From NCBI GenBank assembly GCA_964644025.1, contig CAZXVW010000032.1:1-28698 (forward strand): a stretch of 28,698 bases of DNA, given 5' to 3'. Positions 9,194-18,570 of the stretch are shown here, piece by piece. The notes under the pieces were generated by a model, which worked only from the letters and a program-made list of their open reading frames with translations, ran no database searches and was not told where the DNA came from. The position numbers were made by a program, and so were the translations under genes. The stretch's first letter is position 1. Each line of letters starts with the position of its first letter. Source of the DNA: CAZXVW01 sp964644025 (GTDB taxonomy: Bacteria > Acidobacteriota > Terriglobia > Bryobacterales > Bryobacteraceae).

Positions 9194-9931
9194 ATGTCGT
9201 GGCCACGGAACATGCGCCGCGGCCAGCGCGGCAAGCCACGTCGTGGCGCCCCCCACCCACCGGGCATCCTCCAGCGGGTGATGGAACGGATCCGGGGGCG
9301 GGAGCAACTGCTCGTTCGTCCCGGCCAAGGCCTGCCGCTGCTGCTCATTACTTACCCCCGCGGGAAGCAATTCATCGCACGGGAGGTGGAAGCGGCTTTC
9401 GCCCACACCCTGCCGCGGCTGCCGAAAACCCTGCTGGCGCCGTACACGCCGACCCTGGCCGCCCTGCCGGTCCTGGTGGTGGTGATTCTCCGCCCCCTGA
9501 ACACTTGTGGTTGCCTCGGCCATTACCACCCGCGGGGCACCGAGTCGCGGCTGGCGCGGCGCCTGGCGGCCGACCTTGGCAGTGACGTCGGCGAGATCGA
9601 CCTGGCCTACGAGGAAATCCGCAAGTGGAAGCCCCAGCCAATCTCGTCACTGGCCGTCGGCAACCTCGGCCGCCGGCTCGCGGAAATGCATTTCGAGGCC
9701 GCCTTGCTGGCCGTGCTCCTGCACGAGCTCGAACACCTGGCCTTCCCGAACAAGAAAGAAAGTGACATCCGTACCGCCAGCAACGAGCTTTACTCTGGCC
9801 TGATGCGCGAGCTGGTCCGCCGCGAAAGCGGCCAGGGCTACGGCATGAGCTCCTCACCACCGGCCCCCGCCGGCCCGGCCGGGCACAACCCCAACCAGCC
9901 TCACGGGGGAGTCCGCCCGCCACGCCCGTAA
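9194..9931 (+). CDS. Unrecognised protein with HExxH motif, possible zinc metalloprotein
   Basis: A 245-residue protein from the ATG at 9194; the frame extends to an ATG at 9155 that would overlap the divergent rhomboid start, and neither has a clear Shine-Dalgarno. The N-terminus is basic (1-25). A hydrophobic strand LPVLVVVILRPL (91-102) is followed by a Cys/His cluster NTCGCLGHYHP (C105, C107, H110, H112). A helical region holds LLHELEHLAFP with HExxH at 177-181, then NELYSGLMRELV, which could supply a downstream Glu. The C-terminus is Pro/Gly-rich and probably disordered. HExxH and the Cys/His cluster suggest metal binding or a minimal zincin-like fold, but I recognise no family. No signal peptide or membrane helix is obvious. 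It overlaps the convergent small membrane gene by 31 bp. Coding is supported by length, GC-typical codon use and motif content. Confidence 0.7.
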   Translation: MSWPRNMRRGQRGKPRRGAPHPPGILQRVMERIRGREQLLVRPGQGLPLLLITYPRGKQFIAREVEAAFAHTLPRLPKTLLAPYTPTLAALPVLVVVILRPLNTCGCLGHYHPRGTESRLARRLAADLGSDVGEIDLAYEEIRKWKPQPISSLAVGNLGRRLAEMHFEAALLAVLLHELEHLAFPNKKESDIRTASNELYSGLMRELVRRESGQGYGMSSSPPAPAGPAGHNPNQPHGGVRPPRP

Positions 9932-10185
9932 CGGTTCAGCCGGGAAGCGGCGAGCTGCAGAGTGACCGCCATCGCGATCCAAACCTGCCAGTGAGAGAAC
10001 AGCCCGGCGGAGATAGCAAACTGGCGGGTCCAATTCAAATCCGCCGCCAGCCGCCAGCCAGCCAGAGAGGCCGCCATCAGCGCCGCGGGACTCAGGAAGG
10101 CGGCGAGAGTAAGCGCCAGACGACGTTGTTTGCCCGGCCTGTATGTCGGGTGCGGCCCCCGACCCAGCCGTATCCGAACAACCAT
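9901..10185 (-). CDS. Small two-helix membrane protein of unknown function
   Basis: A 94-residue protein with a basic N-terminus (VRIRLGRG, RPGKQRR), a hydrophobic helix at about 23-44 (LALTLAAFLSPAALMAASLA), a short polar loop (RLAADLNWTRQF), a second helix at about 58-80 (ISAGLFSHWQVWIAMAV) and a basic tail. A helical hairpin in the inner membrane with both ends inside is likely. The frame is open to 10326, but the ATG at 10185 has a strong Shine-Dalgarno (CGAGGAACG) directly before it. The last 31 bp overlap the convergent HExxH gene. I do not recognise the family and no partner gene is co-directional. Coding status is probable rather than certain. Confidence 0.6.
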   Translation of the reverse strand: MVVRIRLGRGPHPTYRPGKQRRLALTLAAFLSPAALMAASLAGWRLAADLNWTRQFAISAGLFSHWQVWIAMAVTLQLAASRLNRYGRGGRTPP

Positions 10186-10352
10186 CGTTCCTCGATATTC
10201 CAGTCTAGCAACACGAGCCCGCACCAGCGCAGCCCACCCCCGGACCTCCGCGCCACAAACCCGCTTCTCACTTTCCGTCCCGCACCGATTGCGATAGAGT
10301 GTGGGGAGGCGATACTGCCAGACCAACGAAAGGACTCCAAGCGAGGAAAGCT

Positions 10353-11498
10353 ATGCGCAAGATCAAGACCGCAGTCATCGGTGCCGGCTTCATGGGGAAG
10401 ACCCATACGGAAGGAATCCGGCGGTTGGGCAACGTGGAAGTGGCCGGCGTCGCCGCAATCTCCAAGGAAGAGGCCGAGCAGTTCGGCCGGGCCATGGGCA
10501 TCGAGCGCACTACCGATAACTACATGGACCTGATTTCTGATCCCGAAATCCAGGCGGTTCATATCTGCACTCCCAACGCCTTGCACGCCCCGGTCGCCAA
10601 GGCAGCCATGGAAGCTGGCAAAGCCGTGCTTTGCGAGAAGCCCCTGGCAATGTCCGCCGCCGAAGCGCGTGAAATGGTAGCGATGGCCAGGGAGCGCAAT
10701 ATCGTCAACTGCGTCAACCATAACCTCCGCTACTACCCCGTCGTGCAGCACGTCCGGCGAATGATTGAACACGGGGACCTGGGCGAGATCCTCATCGTCC
10801 AGGGAACTTACTCCCAGGACTGGCTGCTCTATGATACCGACTACAACTGGCGGCTGGATTCCAAAGACAACGGTCCGCTCCGCGTGCTGGCCGACATCGG
10901 CTCGCACTGGATGGACATGATCCAGCACCTTACCGGGTTGAAAATTACCGAGCTATGCGCGGATATGGCAACCTTCCACCCGAAGCGGAAGAGACCGAAA
11001 GTAGCCATCGAGACGTTTGCAGGCAAAACGCTCAAACCGGAGGATTACGAAGAAGTCGACATCGACACGGAAGACTTCGGCTGCGTCCTGCTTCGCCTCG
11101 GCGAAAGGGCTCGCGGCGCCTACACGGTCAGCCAAATGTCAGCCGGCTGCAAGAACCGGTTCCAGATCGAGATTTTCGGCACCAAGGCCGGTGTCATGTG
11201 GAACCAGGAAACGCCGGATCAACTGTGGATCGGCAACCGGAACGAACCGAACCAGCTCCTCGTCAAGGATCCCTCCTTGCTAATGGGAGATGCAGCGACC
11301 TACGCCGACCTGCCGGGCGGCCATGGCGAAGGTTACGACGACACCCACAAGCAGGTCTACCGCCGCTTCTACCGCCGGGTCGCTGATCCCAGCGCCCCGG
11401 TCGAATACCCCACCTTCGCAGACGGCCTGTGGGAGATGGAGCTGCTGGAGAAAATCATGGAGAGCCACCGCAGCCGGTCCTGGGTGAGGACGGCATAA
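10353..11498 (+). CDS. Gfo/Idh/MocA family NAD(P)-dependent oxidoreductase (second copy)
   Basis: A 381-residue cytoplasmic dehydrogenase. The Rossmann motif is AVIGAGFMG (7-15), the EKP motif is at 95-97 (AVLCEKPLAM), NHNLRYYP (123-130) is the conserved strand after it, and the active-site region DIGSHWMDMI places H185 and D188 in the HxxD position. The ATG at 10353 has GCGAGGAAAGCT upstream; the earlier in-frame ATG (10299) lacks one and precedes the fold. It is about 40 residues longer than the copy at 4764-5780 and clearly divergent from it, so it is not a recent duplicate. It stands alone between a divergent small membrane gene and a gene-poor stretch. The substrate is unknown; a glycoside or inositol-type sugar is plausible. 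Confidence 0.93.
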   Translation: MRKIKTAVIGAGFMGKTHTEGIRRLGNVEVAGVAAISKEEAEQFGRAMGIERTTDNYMDLISDPEIQAVHICTPNALHAPVAKAAMEAGKAVLCEKPLAMSAAEAREMVAMARERNIVNCVNHNLRYYPVVQHVRRMIEHGDLGEILIVQGTYSQDWLLYDTDYNWRLDSKDNGPLRVLADIGSHWMDMIQHLTGLKITELCADMATFHPKRKRPKVAIETFAGKTLKPEDYEEVDIDTEDFGCVLLRLGERARGAYTVSQMSAGCKNRFQIEIFGTKAGVMWNQETPDQLWIGNRNEPNQLLVKDPSLLMGDAATYADLPGGHGEGYDDTHKQVYRRFYRRVADPSAPVEYPTFADGLWEMELLEKIMESHRSRSWVRTA

Positions 11499-11895
11499 CC
11501 CCAACGCTAGCGGGCGCGCGCGCCGGGGCCGATGACCAGCGGCGTGCGCAGCCCGGCTTCTCCCGAGCCCGGAACGGCCAGCAGACCGAGCTCAGGAACT
11601 TACCCGGCAGAAGATTCCGCGCCAGGCCGACATCTCACCGCAAACCTGTCCTCTTCCCCTTGCCTTGGCACAACAGCCTCCCGCGATGTGAGTGGATCAA
11701 CACCATCCGCTGACTTCAGATTTGCTGGCCGCGCGGCTGGAGGAACCAGCCGAAGGACACCTCCAAGGTAGTCATACGGAAAAATCCTAATAGTACTACA
11801 GCGAGTACCTGCAGTATCCTATAAGTGGTTTGCCTTGGCCGAGGCCTAAGTCTGAGGTGTCGGCTAAGGCGAACGCCCGAGAGGTAGGGCTGGTA
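11499..11895. other. 397-bp stretch without a convincing gene, upstream of the repeat-peptide gene
   Basis: Short frames here have no recognisable protein character. The first part is GC-rich and starts with a perfect 12-bp palindrome GGCGCGCGCGCC (11513-11524) flanked by CCCC and GGGG, a possible 3' structure for the preceding oxidoreductase. A small hairpin GGCTGG-AGGAA-CCAGCC lies near 11735-11755. From about 11765 the sequence becomes AT-richer (CGGAAAAATCCTAATAGTACTAC) and then holds the structured leader of the next gene. A promoter for the repeat peptide probably lies around 11770-11830, but I cannot fix its hexamers. Confidence 0.5.
11838..11877 (+). promoter_or_regulatory. Structured 5' leader candidate of the repeat-peptide gene
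   Basis: Two adjacent hairpins lie 18-58 bp before the ATG. GCCGA (11838-11842) pairs with TCGGC (11860-11864) and encloses CCT/AGG, and GGC-GAAC-GCC lies at 11868-11877. AGGTAGGG follows as ribosome site. It matches no riboswitch class I can recall. It could be a simple stabilising leader or a cis-regulatory RNA. Confidence 0.3.
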
Positions 11896-12257
11896 ATGCA
11901 AAAAGTTGCTGTTATTTCAGCCGCGTGTGCTATCGTCTTATTGTTGGCGGTGCCAGCCAGCGCGGTCGCTGTATCCGATCAGGGCGGCTCTGGTATCTCT
12001 GCGCTAGGTCCGTTGCCGATCCCGAAGCCGTGGAAAGAAGGACCGGTAGCGCTAGGTCCGTTGCCGATCCCGAAGCCGTGGAGAGAAGGANNNNNNNNNN
12101 NNNNNNNNNNNNNNNNNNNNNNNNNNNNNNNNNNNNNNNNNNNNNNNNNNNNNNNNNNNNNNNNNNNNNNNNNNNNNNNNNNNNNNNNNNAGAAGGACCG
12201 GTAGCGCTAGGTCCGTTGCCGATCCCGAAGCCGTGGAGAGAAGGACCGGTAGCGTAA
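11896..12257 (+). CDS. Secreted proline-rich tandem-repeat peptide (interrupted by an assembly gap)
   Basis: A small exported protein of unknown function. Residues 1-22 are a classic signal peptide (basic MQK, hydrophobic AACAIVLLLAV, then PASA). A short spacer (VAVSDQGGSGIS) leads at residue 36 into perfect-phase 16-residue repeats ALGPLPIPKPWREGPV, the first with Lys for Arg at position 12. The array ends in a final Ala and TAA at 12255-12257. The 100-N run at 12091-12190 shifts the apparent frame because its length is arbitrary: units on both sides are in the same phase once the gap is taken as 41+48n bases, or as a 7-base overlap of AGAAGGA. AGGTAGGG precedes the ATG. Codons (AAA GTT GCT GTT ATT TCA, CTA, GTA) are AT-richer than in neighbours, hinting at transfer or different selection. 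Each repeat has five prolines, one Trp, and KP and RE(G) steps. A multicopy peptide precursor, a surface-binding repeat or a PPII-rich structural peptide are all possible; none is proven. Confidence 0.7.
12001..12254 (+). repeat. 48-bp in-frame tandem repeat array, collapsed or broken in assembly
   Basis: The unit starts GCGCTAGGTCCGTTGCCGAT and encodes 16 residues. Unit 1 is 12001-12048. Unit 2 is 12049-12090, where the gap begins after 42 of 48 bases. After the gap, the last 13 bases of a unit (12191-12203) are followed by a full unit (12204-12251) and the first codon of another, then the stop. The visible units are identical apart from AAA/AGA at one codon, so the array expanded recently or is homogenised. 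Copy number is unknown. Confidence 0.9.
12091..12190. other. Assembly gap of 100 N
   Basis: Exactly 100 N, the conventional filler for a gap of unknown size. It falls inside the 48-bp repeat array, which is the likely cause of the break. The left contig ends with AGAAGGA and the right contig begins with AGAAGGA, so the contigs may overlap directly. Confidence 0.98.
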
Positions 12258-12310
12258 ACCGAAGGCTCATCGAGCACCGCGCTGACTAGATCCACCCGCG
12301 TTGGTGAGCG

Positions 12311-13018
12311 ATGGAGCACTTCGTATTCATCCCCCTCGCAGTCGTTGGCGTAATCCTTCAGGTGATGGTCATCTGGGCCATGAGCCGGGGATTCGTCCGC
12401 CGCTACTTCGGCGTCTTCTTCTACCTGCTGGTCCTGTTCCTCACCGCCGTCGCTGATTTCGCCGCCTACCTCGACCCGGGGCAATTTGGCGCCTGGTACC
12501 AGGAGGTTTATTACATCAACAACACCGTGCGCCAGCTTTCCGGATTCGTGGCGGTTCTGACACTGATTTTCACTGCCACAGCGAACCATCCGCAGAGAGT
12601 CGCGGTTCGAGTGAAGATTCTTCTTGGAACGGCGATCGTAGTGGTGCTTTCGTTTTCGCCTCCTCTTGCCGGCGGCGAAACGCCGAATCTCTACATCACC
12701 AACGCCAGCCGCAATCTCAGCTTTTCGAATGCGCTCCTGAACGTGATTCTGTGGTTCTCGCTGGTCAAGGCGCGTGCCAGTGAACGCCGCCTGTTTCTGG
12801 TAAGCGGCGGACTGGGGCTGAACATGGCGGGAGAGGCCATCGCACAATCGCTCGTGGGGATGTCGACGGGAGCCTCAGCCTGGCTGTGGTACCTGGGAAA
12901 CTTTATCGCCGTCCCGTCCCACCTTCTGTGTCTGTTGATCTGGTGGACCGCTTTTCGGCGGGTCACGGAGCTATCCGAGTTGCCCTCAGAGATCACTTCC
13001 CGGGAACGGACCCATTGA
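12311..13018 (+). CDS. Seven-helix integral membrane protein of unknown function
   Basis: A 235-residue protein with seven predicted membrane segments at about 5-24, 33-53, 74-90, 101-117, 137-152, 160-182 and 189-214. A conserved-looking loop AYLDPGQFGAWYQEVYYINN (52-71) and a short charged C-tail follow the layout of a seven-transmembrane sensor-like or scaffold protein. No catalytic motif is visible. The ATG at 12311 follows GGTGAGCG, a weak ribosome site. It begins 53 bp after the repeat-peptide gene on the same strand, so the two could be co-transcribed and functionally linked, but its base composition is like the rest of the window, unlike the peptide. It converges on rpoD with 74 bp between stops. 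Confidence 0.8.
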   Translation: MEHFVFIPLAVVGVILQVMVIWAMSRGFVRRYFGVFFYLLVLFLTAVADFAAYLDPGQFGAWYQEVYYINNTVRQLSGFVAVLTLIFTATANHPQRVAVRVKILLGTAIVVVLSFSPPLAGGETPNLYITNASRNLSFSNALLNVILWFSLVKARASERRLFLVSGGLGLNMAGEAIAQSLVGMSTGASAWLWYLGNFIAVPSHLLCLLIWWTAFRRVTELSELPSEITSRERTH

Positions 13019-13092
13019 CCGCGCGTGACCGGCACGGGAGACAAAATCCACTGTGGGGCAAACCCGGCGAGGGGGTCAGATGCGGCGCGCGG

Positions 13093-13095
<3 letters not shown>
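13016..13095. terminator. Long inverted repeat spanning both stop codons between the membrane gene and rpoD
   Basis: TGACCGCGCG (13016-13025) and CGCGCGGTCA (13086-13095) are perfect 10-bp inverted repeats. TGACC (13026-13030) and GGTCA (13074-13078) form a second nested arm. Each outer arm starts with the TGA stop of one of the two convergent genes. It may act as a bidirectional transcription end or mRNA-protecting stem. There is no T-run, so intrinsic termination is uncertain. Confidence 0.4.
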
Positions 13096-14857
<1,762 letters not shown>

Positions 14858-14868
<11 letters not shown>

Positions 14869-16594
14869 GAGCACGATTCAGTTCTTCTGTCAATCGCAGG
14901 GCCTGCTCGATATCACCGGCTCGCTCGGCCGCCTTCACGCGCTCACGAAGTTCCGCCAACCGCGCCTGCCGCTCTTGGTGTTCCAGTTGGGGCAAGAACG
15001 CCAGGGCCTGTTCCAGTGATGCATCCTGCTCTCTCATTGCATCGGCAAAAACCACCGAAGCCAATAGGGCCTTGTCCTGCTCCTCCAACCGCGCTTCCAG
15101 ATCCGAGTAACCCCAGGCTTCGCCGCCCTGGTGCAATTGCAGCATCACTTTCAGCAACGGCCAGAGGCGAAACCGCCGGATCACGGTCAGCGCCGACAGT
15201 CGCGGAATCACCTCCGCGCGGGCCTCCGGGTTGGCCAACAGCAAGTTGACCAGCAGCTTCTCCTTCGGGTCCACTGGTTCGGCAGCCGGCTTCCGCCGCT
15301 GCTCTCCACGACCGGTCCCGGACCGCCTGAATTCGCTCCGCACCAGGGCCGGATCCACTCGCAGGTAGCTGGCCACTTCGGCCGCCATGGCCGCCCGCTC
15401 CAGCCGGTCGGGAAGCCGCTCGATGGCGGGCATCATCACCGCCCGGAGTCCTTCCACGCGCCCCTCGACCGTGCTCATGTCGAAGCGGGCGCGGGCGCGG
15501 TCCGCGAGCCAGTGAAAACAGCCGGGCGCCTGCTCGAGCCGCCGCCGGTAGCCCTCCACGCCGTGCCGGCGCACGTAGTCGTCCGGATCCATGCCCGCTT
15601 CCAGCTCGACCACGCGGACGTGCATGCCCTCTTCCAGCAGCATGTGAATCGAGCGCTCGGCGGCGGCTTGGCCGGCCGTGTCGGAATCGAAATTGACCAC
15701 GATCCGGCCCGAGTGCCGGCGCAGCGCGCGCACCTGCTGGGTGGTCAGCGCCGTCCCGCAACTGGCGACCGCTTCACCGATGCCGGCGGCGTCGAGGCCG
15801 ATCACGTCCATGTAGCCTTCCACCAGGATGCTGCGCCCCGCCTTCCGGATGTGCTTGCGGGCCCGGTGAAGATTGTAGAGAACGTAACTCTTCCGGTAGA
15901 TCGCCGTCTCCGGCGAGTTCATGTACTTCGGCTCCTCGCCGGGCGTCAACCCGCGGCCGGCGAAAGCAATCACCCGGCCAGATTCGTTGTGAATCGGAAA
16001 CATGAGCCGTCCCCGAAACCGGTCGTAGCGGCCGTCGCCGTCCTGGCGCCGGAGCACGAGCCCGGAGGCGCCCGCCTGCTCCGGCGAAAATCCCTCCTTG
16101 TCGAACAGCCGCACCAGCGTCTGCCCGGAAGCGGGAGCGAAGCCTATGCCGAACGCGGCGGCGGTCTCCGGCGTTACGCCTCGCCGGCGAAGGTATTCCC
16201 GGGCCGCGGCTCCCATCGGCGAGTCCAGCGCCTGGCGGAAGGTCTGCGCCGCCAGTTCGTGCATCCGGTACAGGGCGTCGCGGAGCTTGCTTTCCTGGTC
16301 GGAATAGCGGGCCCGTTTCGGCATCGGAATGCCGTAACGCTCGGCCAGCCGTTCCAGGGCCTCGGGGAAGGTCAGGCCCTCGATCTGCATGACGAACTTG
16401 ATCACGTCGCCGCCCGCGCCGCAGCCGAAGCAATGATAAAACTGGTGAGCCGGATGGACGTGGAACGAGGGCGTCTTCTCGGTGTGGAACGGACACAGGC
16501 CGACATACCGCGCCCCTTGCTTTCGCAGGTTAACGTACTCACTCACAACGGCCACGATATCCACGGAAGATTTCAACTGCTCGACAAAGTCCAT
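14858..16594 (-). CDS. dnaG: DNA primase
   Basis: Synthesises the RNA primers for chromosomal replication at the fork, partnered with the DnaB helicase. The 578 residues are normal length. The CHC2 zinc-binding domain has C34, H37, C55 and C58 (LCPFHTEKTPSFH, HCFGCGAGGD). The RNA polymerase/TOPRIM core shows ILVEGYMDVIGL (catalytic Glu), ASCGTALT and VNFDSDTAGQ (metal-binding Asp pair). The C-terminal helical part (about 430-578) would bind the helicase. The ATG at 16594 has GGGAGCGGGCGAA upstream. The stop at 14858 overlaps the annotated start of rpoD by 11 bp, implying translational coupling or an rpoD start further in. The divergent secreted esterase starts 136 bp away. Confidence 0.97.
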
Positions 16595-16683
16595 TTCGCC
16601 CGCTCCCGTCTACTATTTCTGGCACACCCGGCCGCGCCGCCGCCACCGGTCAGGCAGGCTCCCGCGGAGACCCCCTCCCGCGG

Positions 16684-16689
16684 TACAAT
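16684..16689 (+). promoter_or_regulatory. Possible -10 hexamer TACAAT for the secreted esterase gene
   Basis: TACAAT matches the sigma-70 -10 consensus at five of six positions in an otherwise very GC-rich context, 41 bp before the ATG at 16731. No good -35 is seen 16-18 bp upstream, so this is a weak call. Confidence 0.3.
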
Positions 16690-16730
16690 ACCCGGCTAGC
16701 CTGAATAGGCCGGTTTTCAGGATGACAACC

Positions 16731-18503
16731 ATGCCAGGACACCGTTACCAGAACCGCGCCGCGCCAACCCCGGCACGGCGAAAACGCCTGTTCGCTTCAG
16801 CCGGACTGCTGATGATGCTGACGGCCCTGCTCCCGCCCCCGCTAGCTGCCGTGGAATTTCACCTGTCCTTCCCGGCCGCCCGCAGCGCCGCGCCGCTGGA
16901 CGGGCGCATGCTCCTGCTGCTTTCCACCGACCCCTCAGCGGAGCCGCGGTTCCAAATCAACGACGGCCTCGATACGCAACTGGTCTTTGGCGTCGACGTC
17001 CACGGGCTGGCCCCCGGTGAGGCGGCCGTGGTGGATGAGACCGCTTTCGGGTACCCGGTGCGGAGCCTCTCCCGGTTGAAGCCCGGTGAATATTACGTGC
17101 AGGGGCTGCTGCACCGCTACGAAACCTTCCACCGGGCCGACGGCCACACCGTCCAGCTTCCCATGGATCGCGGCGAGGGCCAGCAATGGAACCGGGCGCC
17201 CGGCAATCTTTACTCGAAGCCCCAAAAGATGAGGATCGAGCCCGCCAGCGACGCTGTCATCTCCATTCTCCTCGACCAGGAAATCCCTCCCATCGAACCG
17301 CCGGCCGACACCAAGTACGTTAAGCACGTCCGGATCAGGAGCGAACTACTGAGCAAGTTCTGGGGGCGCCCGATGTATCTCGGCGCCCACGTGCTGGTGC
17401 CCGAGGGCTTCGAGGAACATCCGGAGGCGCATTACCCGCTGATTATCTTCCACGGGCATTTCCCGCGCGACTTCGGCGGCTTCCGCACCGAGCCCCCGGA
17501 CCCGAACCTGAAACCCGACTACAGCGCGCGGTTCCGCGTCCGCGGCTATAACCGAATCGTCCAACAGGAAGCCTACAATTTCTACCGGACCTGGACCGGG
17601 CCGGATTTTCCCCGCATGCTGATCGTCGAGATCCAGCACGCCAACCCCTATTACGACGACTCCTACGCGGTGAACTCGGCCAACCTCGGCCCTTACGGCG
17701 ACGCGATCACCTATGAGCTGATCCCTTACATCGAGAAGAAATTCCGCGGGATCGGGCAGGGCTGGGCGCGTTTCCTCTACGGCGGCTCCACCGGCGGCTG
17801 GGAAGCATTGGCCGCACAGATCTTCTATCCGGACGAGTACAACGGAACGTTCGCCGCCTGCCCGGACCCGATCGACTTCCGGGCCTATACGACTGTGAAT
17901 CTTTACAAGGACCGCAACGCGTATTATCGCCAGGGCGCTCACCGGCGCGTGCCGCGGCCCGCCATGCGCGACTACCTTGGCCACGTCATCACCACCGTGC
18001 GGGACATGAATTACCGCGAACTGGCATTGGGTACCAAGAGCCGCTCCGGCCAGCAGTTCGACATCTGGGAGGCGGTCTACTCACCGGTCGGCCCGGATGG
18101 CTACCCGAAACGGATCTGGAACAAGCGCACCGGCAAGATCGACCCTGAAGTCGCCGAATACTGGCGGGAGCACTATGACCTTGGCCATATTCTCCGCCGG
18201 GACTGGCCGAAACTGGGCCCGAAGCTGCGCGGCAAAATCCACATCTATTGCGGCGACATGGACACCTACTATCTCAACAACGCCGTCTATCTGGTGGAAG
18301 AGTTCCTCAGGAGCACGAGGGAACCGCCCTACGAAGGGGAAGTCGCTTACGGGGATCGCGCCGAGCATTGCTGGAACGGCGACCCGAAACTGCCGAACCA
18401 CCTCTCGCGCCTGCGTTACAACACCATGTACGTACCAAAGATCCTGCGGCGGATCGAGGAATCGGCTCCGCCGGGCGCCGATCTGACGAGCTGGCGATAT
18501 TAG
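16731..18503 (+). CDS. Large secreted esterase-like alpha/beta hydrolase
   Basis: A 590-residue exported protein. A basic N-terminus (ARRKR) and hydrophobic core (LLMMLTALLPPPLAA) form a signal peptide with cleavage near residue 40. An N-terminal beta-rich part (about 42-190) precedes an alpha/beta hydrolase domain of the putative-esterase (esterase D-like) type. That domain has PLIIFHGHFPRDFGG as oxyanion region and FLYGGSTGGWEAL as nucleophile elbow with S353. It also has a later Asp-rich IYCGDMDTYYLNN segment and AEHCWNGD, which may supply the acid and the His. The start at 16731 has AGGA eight bases upstream; an in-frame ATG at 16722 lies on top of that site, and the longer frame overlaps dnaG. 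Likely periplasmic or extracellular carbohydrate-ester or peptide hydrolysis; substrate unknown. Confidence 0.87.
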   Translation: MPGHRYQNRAAPTPARRKRLFASAGLLMMLTALLPPPLAAVEFHLSFPAARSAAPLDGRMLLLLSTDPSAEPRFQINDGLDTQLVFGVDVHGLAPGEAAVVDETAFGYPVRSLSRLKPGEYYVQGLLHRYETFHRADGHTVQLPMDRGEGQQWNRAPGNLYSKPQKMRIEPASDAVISILLDQEIPPIEPPADTKYVKHVRIRSELLSKFWGRPMYLGAHVLVPEGFEEHPEAHYPLIIFHGHFPRDFGGFRTEPPDPNLKPDYSARFRVRGYNRIVQQEAYNFYRTWTGPDFPRMLIVEIQHANPYYDDSYAVNSANLGPYGDAITYELIPYIEKKFRGIGQGWARFLYGGSTGGWEALAAQIFYPDEYNGTFAACPDPIDFRAYTTVNLYKDRNAYYRQGAHRRVPRPAMRDYLGHVITTVRDMNYRELALGTKSRSGQQFDIWEAVYSPVGPDGYPKRIWNKRTGKIDPEVAEYWREHYDLGHILRRDWPKLGPKLRGKIHIYCGDMDTYYLNNAVYLVEEFLRSTREPPYEGEVAYGDRAEHCWNGDPKLPNHLSRLRYNTMYVPKILRRIEESAPPGADLTSWRY

Positions 18504-18541
18504 GGCAACTCGCTCCCCCGGCTACCGGCCGGGCGGTCGCC

Positions 18542-18570
18542 GCGCACGGCTGCCACCAGGTGGCCCGCGC
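18542..18570. terminator. Stem-loop in the convergent interval between the esterase and cutA
   Basis: GCCACC-A-GGTGGC (18552-18564) is a near-perfect palindrome enclosed by GCGC arms (18542-18545 and 18567-18570). It ends at the last base before the cutA stop codon (18571) and lies 38 bp after the esterase stop. No T-run, so it may be a Rho-dependent or structural 3' end. Confidence 0.35.

Noticed and set aside
11513..11524. Palindrome GGCGCGCGCGCC as a terminator or site-specific element
   Set aside because: Alternating GC palindromes are expected by chance in sequence this GC-rich, and there is no T-run or second copy.
11641..11665. Sigma-54 promoter (TGGCAC) upstream of the repeat peptide
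   Set aside because: The TGGCAC at this place is not followed by a TTGC-type -12 element at the required spacing.
12001..12254. CRISPR array
   Set aside because: Units are directly adjacent, 48 bp, in reading frame and without spacers; no cas gene is present.
11930..12847. Long minus-strand open frame through the repeat array
   Set aside because: It exists because GC-rich repeats and the N run lack stops. It is antisense to a signal-peptide gene and to a clean seven-helix gene, and shows no protein-like features.
15131..16699. Plus-strand frame opposite dnaG
   Set aside because: Shadow of primase; the minus strand has CHC2 and TOPRIM motifs.
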